Below, one piece after another: positions 24,839-34,100 of a stretch of 64,000 nucleotides of DNA. Source of the stretch: Cunninghamia lanceolata (Eukaryota; Streptophyta; Pinopsida; Cupressales; Cupressaceae). Numbering within the stretch: position 1 is the stretch's first letter; the number at the start of each line of letters is the position of its first letter. A program made the translations under genes and the position numbers. The stretch lies in the NCBI GenBank assembly GCA_027924645.1, contig BSBN01000445.1, positions 2,773,001-2,837,000 on the forward strand, in the 5' to 3' direction. The notes under the pieces are model-generated. The model had not been told where the DNA came from, ran no database searches, and saw only the letters and a program-made list of their open reading frames with translations.

Positions 24839-25072
24839 ACAATGTTCGATAGAACGTTGTGTCAAAGAAGATGTGAGATGCGCTCAATACACAAGTTATG
24901 CCCCAGTGTAACTGGCAGGTGATGCCCCCTCGAGAGGTAAGCCAGGTGAACCAGGAAGGACTGGGTTGGCTCTCGATAGAAGAAAGGGCGAAAAAGAGGG
25001 CAGACGCGAAGGAAAGGGGGGTGGCATGGAAGAAAATAGGCTGTGGGATAGAAGAATTAGGTTTTGGAGAAG

Positions 25073-25084
25073 GGCTATAAGTAG
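25073..25084 (+). promoter_or_regulatory. Putative antisense promoter (TATA-like)
   Basis: The plus strand reads GGCTATAAGTAG, about 100 bp upstream of the predicted first ATG (25182) of the antisense unit, and just inside the 3' LTR. The position fits a TATA box with a start near 25105. This is inference from position and sequence only. Confidence 0.4.
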
Positions 25085-25181
25085 GTGCTTCAAGGGCAAA
25101 TAGGCTCATTTGTGCTCATTTGTGCTGAGAAACCTAGAGAAATCCAGAGCTCCTGAGAGTGAGAGTGGCAGAGCGAGCAGG

Positions 25182-25256
25182 ATGGTGATTCCACGCAGAG
25201 ATCATCGTGCGGAGCGGGTGAGGACACATGGACGACCAGAGGGAGCAGGCGCACCG
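25182..25256 (+). CDS. Predicted exon 1 of antisense plant mobile domain gene
   Basis: Starts at ATG 25182 and encodes 25 residues (MVIPRRDHRAERV..), rich in Arg and Gly, up to a donor-like CCG|GTATGT at 25256/25257. Splicing to the acceptor TGCAG|GAT at 25955/25956 joins in phase 0 to the PMD frame and removes a 699-bp intron filled with periodic GTCGC repeats. A CTGAC branch-like motif lies at about 25930, but no good polypyrimidine tract is present, so the intron is plausible rather than proven. Alternatively translation begins at the ATG at 25947. Confidence 0.45.
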
Positions 25257-25339
25257 GTATGTCGCAAAACTTTTCCCAAAAGCGTGTATTTAATAGCCTA
25301 GAAGCGTAATTAATTCACACACGTCACCAAAAGCGACTA

Positions 25340-25862
25340 GTTTAGGACATGGCACATGTAGGTCGCTTATGTAGGAGTAGAGGTCGCTTAGAGTATTTCA
25401 GGTCGCTTATGGGCGCGGGTAGATCGCTTAGGGAAAACGAGGTCGCATCCTGTCGGCGGGAAAAATGCAGTCGAAATGCATGTATGGAGGGAAACTAGTC
25501 GCTTATGAGCAGATAGTAGTCGCATAGGGTAGTTTAGCTCACATAGGACTAGAAACAGATCGCAAATGGTAGATAGCGCGCGTATAGGGCGAAAATGGTC
25601 GCTTAGTGTGAGTGGGCTCGCTTATGATGAGAAAATAGGCGCATATAGGAAAAGGGCTCGCGTTAGGGGTAAAAAGACTCGCACATAGGATATGGCTCGC
25701 AGATAAAGCAAGGATGAACGCATATGGTAATAGTGGTCGCTGATAGGAAAACAGTGAGCGCATATGTAAAAGAAGTCGTGTTTGGTCAAAACAGAGGCGC
25801 CTGTAGTAACAGGGGTCGCTAGTGAGTAGGAAAAACGTCGCATGTGGGAAAGGGAACCGCAT
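25340..25862 (+). repeat. Periodic GTCGC repeat tract (predicted intron of PMD unit)
   Basis: The core TCGC (or GCGC/CGCA variants) recurs near 25363, 25384, 25403, 25424, 25443, 25499, 25520, 25560, 25599, 25618, 25639, 25658, 25679, 25697, 25718, 25737, 25757, 25776, 25797, 25816, 25838 and 25857. Steps alternate around 19 and 21 bp, so a 40-bp double unit is apparent. The consensus is roughly GGTCGCtTATAGG followed by A-rich bases. Orientation is the same, relative to the downstream protein, as in the sense leader. Confidence 0.85.
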
Positions 25863-25955
25863 AGGGTAGGTGTAGGATAGAGTAGCAGATAGATAGGCAG
25901 ATTTTGATATGAATGATTAACGGGATGGACTGACAAGAGTAAATGGATGATGCAG

Positions 25956-26789
25956 GATGTACTACCGCCATTGCTATCACGGGAGCCCCATCCGAGAGAT
26001 TTGCGGCTGGTGAGACAGTTGGATGCAGAGGAGCTACTGGTGTTGGAGATCCTGGGATTGGAGCATGTGTCACGATTAGAGCCAGTGCAGGCACATCGAG
26101 GGCTGATGACTGCGATGGTGGAGCGATGGATGAGCGAGCACAGTTCATTCTTGTTACCGACAGGAGAGGCGACCATCACCTTAGAGGATGTGTTCTGGAT
26201 TTTGAGGATTCCGATAGATGGGGATTGGGTAGATTATGATCCGGAGATGGGCCCAGCTGCATTCAGGAGATTGTTTGGGACACTAGACATCGGAGCAGAG
26301 GGTTCAGAGATACCGATGGGGAGGATGGAGGAGCTCTGTGACAGGTTGCAGCGAGTGGTAGTGGCTATCATTAGATGGCTAGTGGGTGACAGGAGAGCGA
26401 GAGGTTTTCCTGTAGGATGGGGGACAGTGATGGAGGGCATGTTCTCCTATGGCACGAGATATGCATGGGCAGAGTGCGTGTTGGGACAGCTCTATCATTA
26501 CCTGCATGATTGTGCATATATGTTCGGAGCCAGTATGTCAGCAGGAGTGACAGTGTTGCACGTATGGGCTTATGAGCACATTCCGGTGACGAGACCAGAG
26601 GGATGGGTCGCTAGAGCAGCAGGAGAGCCATTTGCACGGATGTATAGAGGAGCCTTGACGTATCGACAGCGCCGAGGGGTGGTATACTGGCGACGGAGGT
26701 TGGATGAGATAGACAGATTTGTATGGAGGCCATGGCTAGGATGTGAGCAGTGGGAGGAGGAGGATGCTGAGCTTGCTTATGCGAGATAG
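25956..26789 (+). CDS. Plant mobile domain (PMD) protein, main part
   Basis: Encodes the PMD, a plant domain found in the MAIN/MAIL nuclear proteins and captured by Mutator-like and gypsy elements. About 70 residues in (from 25947) is the hallmark FLLPTGEATITLEDVFWIL, followed by a RIPIDGD turn. Further landmarks are a RWLVGDR helix and the YLHD..YMFGA and YEHIPV segments. An ATG at 25947 could start it; I prefer a spliced start from 25182. The frame ends at TAG 26787-26789 but clearly PMD-like sequence continues past it. It runs opposite to gag-pol and its codons are GC-rich compared with the AT-rich surroundings. Its role in the element is unknown. Confidence 0.85.
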   Translation, partial: DVLPPLLSREPHPRDLRLVRQLDAEELLVLEILGLEHVSRLEPVQAHRGLMTAMVERWMSEHSSFLLPTGEATITLEDVFWILRIPIDGDWVDYDPEMGPAAFRRLFGTLDIGAEGSEIPMGRMEELCDRLQRVVVAIIRWLVGDRRARGFPVGWGTVMEGMFSYGTRYAWAECVLGQLYHYLHDCAYMFGASMSAGVTVLHVWAYEHIPVTRPEGWVARAAGEPFARMYRGALTYRQRRGVVYWRRRLDEIDRFVWRPWLGCEQWEEEDAELAYAR

Positions 26790-27930
26790 GCGAGGTACAT
26801 TTTTGGACACGGCGTGTACATTATAGAGCGCTATTTGCCAGAGAGAGCCCTGAGACAGTTTGGAGAGGCACAGGCAGTACCTGTAGGTGATGCCGTTTTT
26901 GGGAGGACGAGACAGGAGGTGTTTGATTGGGGTCCAGAGGTTGTGGTGGACACAGCCTTGGCAGAGAGAGATGGATTGCAGCCAGTAGCATGGCAGTGGA
27001 GACAGGGTCCTGCAGATCCAGGTACATTGCCAGAGTATGATGCACACTGGGCAACAGCTAGGCCGACTCGGTTGACACGGGATGGAGAGACCAGTTCGGA
27101 GGCGACGACGAGGGGCTCCACCAGCACAGGCAGTAGTGCCAGCTGCACCAGGGATACAGATGCCAGGGCAGGTGCCAGGCCAGCCTGCTATATTAGCACA
27201 GCCACAGGCACAGATCGGAGTAGGAGATGATGTGGGTATTCAGCAGCTGCGGAGACGGATCAGAGAGGAGAGGAGATGGAGGCAGCGGGCACAGATGAGG
27301 CTGAGGAGAGTGGAGATGGATAGGCATCAGGCCGTGATCAGTCTGAGGCATGCTAGAGCATAGGCACAGGCTTATCAGGCTCAGCTACAGTTGGGAGCTC
27401 AGAGAGGAGATGGACAGGATGATGGTGCGCTCGCGAGAGTTACAGGAGAGAGGGATACAGCTAGGCAGCATGAGCAGATGATGAGGCTTGAGCGAGATAC
27501 TGCAGTACAGCAGGAGCAGGCTATGAGAGCAGAGAGAGATGGTCTGCGAGCTGAGAGAGATAGTCTGCGAGCTGAGAGAGATAGGGCAGTACAGCAGCTG
27601 CAAGTTATGACTAGTGAGCGGGATAGAGCAGTGACTGCCTTGGGGACTGATGGAGCTACCATGTACTTAGCCACACAGTTGACAGCGGTACAGGCTGAGC
27701 TTCGGAGAGTGCAGGGGGAGGCTGAGTATTATAGAGGCCTATATTATGGAGCTGTGCCAGCAGAGCAGAGACAGCCTAGCTTCAGGAGCAGGTCAGGGGC
27801 TTCGAGCTCACGGAGGTCAGGTGGATCTCGATCAGTAGCTTCAGTGATGGGGCCACCGAGAGATGGAGGACCGGGTACAGGACCTGTTGGTGGTGGTGGT
27901 CAGGACGAGGGAGCTGGCAGTAGTTGCTAG
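26790..27930 (+). pseudogene. PMD C-terminus and coiled-coil tail, broken
   Basis: The frame reads on after the TAG with a typical PMD end (YLPERALRQFG at about 26833-26865). Near 27075 the sensible reading shifts by one base into the frame of 27082-27363, ends at a TAG (27361-27363) and reopens in frame at 27391-27930. That tail is a heptad-rich coiled coil (repeats of RAERDSL and RLERDTA), then a Ser/Arg/Gly-rich end. The intact ancestor was probably one protein of about 680 residues with PMD followed by a coiled coil. The two TAG codons are consistent with CAG-to-TAG changes. Confidence 0.7.
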
Positions 27931-30018
27931 GGCATACCTTGTTGGCATTGTATCATGATGAGGCCTAGAGCCATTGTTGTACATTCATTCTTTTCAGGGC
28001 TCAGCTTGTATTATAGACACTTGTATTTTGACACACATGTATATATATATGGCAGTTTTGGCGATCTATATGATGTTATAATGGTTGTGATGTTGATATT
28101 ATGATGGCTATGCATGTTATGTGTATGGATTATAGATGGATTATGGATAGATGTTTATGCAAATGGTAATTGATAGAAAATAGGTGAATATGTAAAAGAA
28201 AATGATATGGATAGATGTATGCATATAGGTAGATGGTAATGAAAGATATAGATATAATGGACGTATGTATGGCTAACACTTGTTTTGCAGGAGCGGAAAT
28301 ATGGACAAAGGATGATGGAGATGATTGATCTTGGCGGAGGATGACGGAACAAATGGATAGATAGAATGAATAAGATAAGATGATGATGGGCAGCTTTCAA
28401 GTAATTGCTCAAAATGAAAAGAAATGCAGTCCTTATGTTTGATATAGCATATGGATGTTATGCACCAGGGTATAAGAGACCAAGGTGTCGAGATATCCAA
28501 TGCGCAACTAGCATGTTACAATCTTGTCGGAACGCATGTGGTCAAGATGTTGAGCCAACATGCACAAGATAGGAATAGCAGCTAGTGTTGGACTTTGACG
28601 CTACAAACAATGGTTTGAACTTATCTCCACTACACATAATGATAGCTTGCTGGTTATATGTATGGAGTTAGTCTTAACATAGAATAGTCTCCAATGCATA
28701 AGAGACTGTTTAGCTTCTCAGATGCTAGAGATATTGATATGTAAGATGCTAATCCCAACACGTGCAAGATACCAAGACGCATAGGAAGAGAATAAGATCA
28801 TCCCGCAAACACGGCATATGAAAGCTATATGACCATGCCCCAGTCCTTACTTCATCGCAACATACCAAGATATAAAGAGATCATGGCAGTCTTGACTAGG
28901 TATAGAAAAGGGACAAAAGATAAATCAAAAGATAAAACAAAAGATACTGTCATCACGTTCTCTTGCCAAATGTTGGGTGCTCTTGGATAGATTAAGCTGG
29001 CGCCTTGTTAAGAGGAAAGCTACATCCTGTTGAAGGCTAAAGTTGTTGATAAATGGCTATAGCAAATGTTGGCTTAAGGCATGCGGACAAATAGCTTCTG
29101 GCTTACCTGTGATTGGTTATAGTGCTGGAGCTTGCAATAGACACATGGTTTGCTTCCTGTTTGAGCTGATCAAAGAGAAGAAGATGGATGATGAATGAAG
29201 ATGAAGAAGATGGGGGGATCATCTGTGCTTGAGTACTGGAAACTTCCTTCGTATTCCAGACTGCCTACATACCCTGTATCCACGGGATCAAAGCACATTG
29301 ACGATGAAGATGAGACATGATGAATATGTAGTTCTGGGTTTTATTGATGATGTAAGTGATGAAAGATAGAAGAATGTGAGCTGAGAGAGTGAAATATGTT
29401 TAGAAGAAAAGATGACAGATGAATGATGAAAGGGGCTATCGTCTTAGCCTGAATCAGAGTGCTTCCTTTGCATCTCAGATTGCCTACATACCCTGTATCC
29501 ACGGGATCAAGGCGTCAACGATAGAGCTGGATGTAGTTCTTATTGATGTGGCTAATCGATTGGATGTTTGATCAGGCGATGTTTGTTGCGATTGTTGGAT
29601 GAATGTGGATGGAGTTGTAAAGGTATGAGTCCTGGTTGCAAGTCGTTAGGTCGTATTTGTTGGTGGACATGTGCCATGGCTGAAGTTGATAAGGTGTGCT
29701 GTGTTGTAAGCTGAGTTGTTTGATGTGTTATGAGCTAGAGATAACAGGATCCACTTCCAAATAAGGCTCAACAAATGCCCCCAGTGTGGGATGAGGTTTA
29801 TTAGGCAGAAGTGACAATGCAGAAAAGATGTGGCCAAGATGCTAAGGTGCCAAAAGATATAAATATCACGACAATGTCTCAAGTATGATAGTTAGCATTG
29901 GCAAAGGATGAAGAGGAAAGGCGATGTGTGAGGTTGCGATAGGGCTTATGGGGATGGCTTATACAAGATGCAGTGGGGAAAATGATCAAACGAACCAAAC
30001 AAATGAGGGAAGCTGGTC

Positions 30019-30096
30019 ACTACACATAGCGCCTGTTTGCCAGGTTTTCACTATGGTACTTATCTAAGGCGCCTGTTTACCAGGTTTTCACCATTG
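30019..30096 (-). repeat. Conserved post-integrase double motif
   Basis: On the minus strand GTGAAAACCTGGTAAACAGG and GTGAAAACCTGGCAAACAGG occur about 40 bp apart, separated by a GATAAGTACCATA spacer. The second Tat element has the same arrangement at 62938-63011, about 82% identical over 66 bp by eye. It lies about 100 bp past the integrase stop. Confidence 0.8.
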
Positions 30097-30111
30097 GACG
30101 GATTATTTATC

Positions 30112-30144
30112 TCTTTTTTTTTTTTTGTTTTTTTTTGTTTTGTT

Positions 30145-30175
<31 letters not shown>

Positions 30176-30183
30176 TTTTTTTG
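30112..30183. repeat. T-rich / ATTT low-complexity tract
   Basis: A T-run broken by single G residues is followed by about eight ATTT units, immediately downstream of the integrase stop. Confidence 0.9.
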
Positions 30184-30196
30184 GAATAGCTGAGAT

Positions 30197-31183
30197 TCAT
30201 GGATAAAACTTCTTGAGATGAACGCTGTTGACAGGTTCATCCAAGGGAATGCCTTCAGGTGTTGACAAAGTGTATGCACCAGATCCATAGACTGCGGTGA
30301 TAATGAAAGGACCAAGCCAATTTGGTTCAAACTTGCCCTGTTTCTCTCGATGCTGTTGATTCCTTTGGTTTTCTTTAAGGACAAGGTCGCCAACCTGAAA
30401 TCTGCATTCTCTGATCTTTTTGTTGTAGCTGCGGCGTAGCCGGTTTTGATAGACTTGAAGATGGTTCAATGCTGTAAGGCGGCGTTCATCTAAGAGCTCA
30501 AGATCATGGAGTCGGGACACTCGATATTCTTCATCTGAGATAGTATGTTGCAAGGATATGCGCAAAGAGGGGATCTCAACCTCGATAGGCAAAATAGCTT
30601 CAGTGCCATAGACTAGAGCATAGGGTGTGGCGCCAGTAGGAGTTCTGACACTTGTTCTATATGCCCATAAAGCAGGATGCAGTTGTAGATGCCAATCTCG
30701 ACCAGTTTCGTTAACAGTCTTTTTAAGGATCTTGATGATTGTCCTATTAGAGGCTTCAGCTTGACCGTTGCTCTGAGGATAATAAGGCGTAGAGAACCTA
30801 TGTTGAATATGAAACTTATTGCAAAGATCTCTAACCTCTTGGTTCTTGAAAGGCCGGCCATTATCTGTGACAATAGCTTGAGGAACTCCATAACGGCAGA
30901 TGATGTAATGTAGGATGAATTTAGCTATTTGTTTACCTGTGATGTAGGTCATTGGTATGGCTTCTACCCACTTTGTGAAATACTCAGTGGCAGTGATAAT
31001 AAACTTATGACCATTTGATGAAGTAGGATGGATTTTACCCACAAGATCAAGTCCCCATTGCGAAAAAGGCCATGGAGTGACAATAGGCTGAAGCTCATGT
31101 GCTGGTGCATGTATTAGATCTCCATGTTTCTGACATTGTAGACATCTCCTTGCAAATTGTTGGGCATCTTTTTCCATGGTTGG
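30197..31183 (-). CDS. Tat integrase (C-terminal part of pol)
   Basis: Inserts the cDNA into host DNA. It follows the TAG at 31184 in the same frame; the first ATG is at 31177. The CLQC pair near its start completes the H-H-C-C zinc site begun before the stop. The catalytic triad is visible: Asp in WGLDLVG (about residue 45), Asp in VTDNGRPF (about 106) and Glu in GQAEASNRT (about 142). A gypsy-type C-terminus with GPFIITAVYGSGAY follows. The natural stop is at 30197. Because the zinc domain is split by the TAG, a product made from 31177 alone would lack half of it. Confidence 0.93.
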   Translation of the reverse strand, partial: PTMEKDAQQFARRCLQCQKHGDLIHAPAHELQPIVTPWPFSQWGLDLVGKIHPTSSNGHKFIITATEYFTKWVEAIPMTYITGKQIAKFILHYIICRYGVPQAIVTDNGRPFKNQEVRDLCNKFHIQHRFSTPYYPQSNGQAEASNRTIIKILKKTVNETGRDWHLQLHPALWAYRTSVRTPTGATPYALVYGTEAILPIEVEIPSLRISLQHTISDEEYRVSRLHDLELLDERRLTALNHLQVYQNRLRRSYNKKIRECRFQVGDLVLKENQRNQQHREKQGKFEPNWLGPFIITAVYGSGAYTLSTPEGIPLDEPVNSVHLKKFYP

Positions 31184-34100
31184 CTAGTAGTATCCTGCTC
31201 GCAGAAGTTTCTTAACAAGGCTAGGGCCAGCGGAATGCGAACCGCAGACACCTTCATGTACTTCACGTAAGGCCGTTTTTGCTTCCTCGGAGTCAAGACA
31301 TCTAAGAAGGATACCATCAAGACTCCGGCGATAAAGGGTGTCTCCTAAAATAGTGTAACGAGAGGCTCGACGGATAAAAGTTTTACGCTGGGTGTTGGAT
31401 AGTTGAAGAGGCAAGGTGTGATTATGGAGATACTCGTATATATCTTTGTACCACAACGAGTTGGGACCAACAATCTCACATATGAGCTCAGACTGTGGAA
31501 CTTCAAATGCTGGGATCAAAAGCTGTTCGACCAAGAATTCACATTTATGGGTGTTGGATGGCATGTCTAAAAGAGATCCAATCATAGCCATGGCATCGGC
31601 TGCTCTGTTTTGTAGTCTTGGAATTTGCTCAAAGGTAATGTCCTCAAAATATTGCTTGAAATCGTCCACCATTAGCTTGTATGGAAGAAGCTTCTCGTCT
31701 TTTGTTTGATATTCATCTAAGACCTGTTTAATAACTAGCTGAGAATCACCAAAGACTCGTAACTGTTTGATAGCCCATTGTACTGCCATGCGCAAACCTG
31801 TTATTAAAGCTTCATACTTTGCTATGTTGTTGGTACATGGGAATGCTATTCTGTATGATTTAGGTATGTAGTCTCCTTGGGGAGTGACAAACAAGATACC
31901 TGCTCCAGATCCGTGTTGAGTGTATGACCCATCAAAGTATAGCTGCCATCGTGCTGGAGAGCTTAAATTAAACAATCCTTCATCAGGGAATTCGGGATAT
32001 ATTGGCTGAATGTCTGTGATAGGTGCTGCAGCTAATTGATCAGCAATGACTTGTCCTTTGATAGCTTTACGATTCACGTATTGTATGTCAAATTCACTCA
32101 AGATCATAACCCATTTTGCTAATCTCCCTGTGAGAAGTGCTTTTGAAAGGAGATACTTGAGGGGATCCACATTAGAGATGAGCTTTGTTGTTTGGTTCAA
32201 CATATAATGTCGCAACTTTTGGGAAGCAAACACTAATGCTAAACAAGCTTTTTCCATGAATGAGTAATTGAGTTTATATCCCACAAGAGTTCTGCTAATG
32301 TAGTAGATGGCTTGTTCTTTTCCTGAATCATCATGTTGAGCTAGAAGTGCACCCAATGCTGCGGTTGTTGATGATATATAAAGCAGTAATGGACGATCAA
32401 GTACAGGAGGTATTAACACAGGAGGTGTTGCCAAGTATTCTTTTATCTTATCAAAAGCCTGTTGACACTTTTCATCCCACTTAAAAGGTTCACCCTTGCG
32501 AAGAAGATGCTGAAAAGGATGACATTTATCTGCGAGTTGTGAGATAAATCTACGGATAGATTGTAGCCTACCCTGTAAACTGCGGAGCTGTTTGAGATTC
32601 GTTGGTGGAGGCATTTCTATGATAGCTTTTACCTTAGCTGGGTCCACTTCTATTCCTCGTCGAGACACAATATATCCCAATAGTTTTCCTGATGTTACGC
32701 CAAATACACACTTCTTTGGATTTAGTCTGACTTGATATTTTTCTAATCGATCAAAAATTTGTGCCAATACTTGTAGATGTCCTTCCCTTGTCTTAGATTT
32801 GCCTAGGATGTCATCAACATAGTCTTCCATGATAGTATGAAAAAGGTCATGGAAAATAACTGTCATAGCTCGTTGATAGGTAGCTCCAGCGTTTTTGAGA
32901 CCAAAAGGCATTACAACCCAGCAATATGTGCCCCATGGACAAATAAAAGATGTTTTATCTTGGTCTTCCTCTACTATTTTGATTTGATTATAACCAGAAA
33001 ATCCATCCATCAAAGATAGCATTTCATGTCCTGCTGTAAGATCAACAATGTTGTCTATGCTTGGTAATGGAAAATCGTCTTTAGGACATGCTTTGTTAAG
33101 ATCTCTAAAGTCTGTGCAGCAGCGAACTCGTCCATCTGGTTTGGCTACAGGTACTAAGTTTGAAACCCATTCTGGATAATCAATAGGCTTTATGAACTTT
33201 GCTTCTAACAGTTTCTGAATTTCTGCTTTGACCAATAAGGCAACTTGTGGATGCATTTTGCGCAATTTTTGTTTGACAGGCTTTGCATCAGGGAATACTG
33301 CTAAATGATGTACCACAAGTGAAGGATCTAGTCCTGGCATGTCTACATAAGTCCATGCAAAATTTATAGCTCTTCTTAGAAAAAATGCTGTGAAGTTCTT
33401 TCGTTCTTGCTCTGATAGTGATGCTGCCAAAAAGGTGATCTTCGGATTCTGTTCTGTTCCCAAGTTCATGTCTTGTGATTTTTCAACTAGCACAGTTGAT
33501 TTCTCATGGTAATCAGCGGCAACAGGAAGATCAAATCCCTCATCCTCAGGCTCCTCAGAGAGGTTTTCACCTTCGGATACGTCCTTTATTTTTACTTTTT
33601 CACGGTCAAGAGGCGCCTTGCGGTTTTCACCTAGTGACCTATTTTGTTGAATTTTGTTTATTTCACTTTTGCGACTGAAGGATTTGATACTTCCACCAAA
33701 ATATGCTAGTTTAGGTAATTCCATCATGAAACCTGCTTTATGATCACCCAATGGAATACCTTGTCTCAAACCCATGAATTCTGCAATGGCTTCGTCATTT
33801 TCAAATGTATCTAATATCGGTGCCCCCTGTTGGTCCCAATCGATGAGGTCAGGATATACGAGGGAGAGGCGAATGGAGGGATTATGATGGCTAGAAGAGG
33901 TTGCGGAAAACATGAAGATGGAATGTTCTTGAAAGAGGTCGGTGATATGAAGGGAGGAGTCATCGATGGTATCCGAGTTAGAAGTCTCTCCTACCGAAGA
34001 AGGTCCAACGTCAATATCGGAAATACACTTAATGTCTTTGGGTCGCGGTACCTCCGGTTGGTAACCAAGGCCTTGCTTATTAAACTTCTTAGACACAATA

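Larger units (their letters stand above)
27931..30190. other. Non-coding 3' region between integrase and PMD unit
   Basis: No supported ORF. It holds a pair of direct repeats (about 29245-29300 and 29462-29513) sharing TACATACCCTGTATCCACGG, the conserved double motif at 30019-30096, and a T-rich low-complexity tract (30112-30183, with tandem ATTT). A CCCCCAGTGTGGG phrase near 29777 has a counterpart near 63035 in the second Tat element. Confidence 0.6.

Noticed and set aside
25947..27930. PMD gene considered as a host gene
   Set aside because: It lies wholly inside the LTR-bounded element, between integrase and 3' LTR, and is broken like a transposon ORF.
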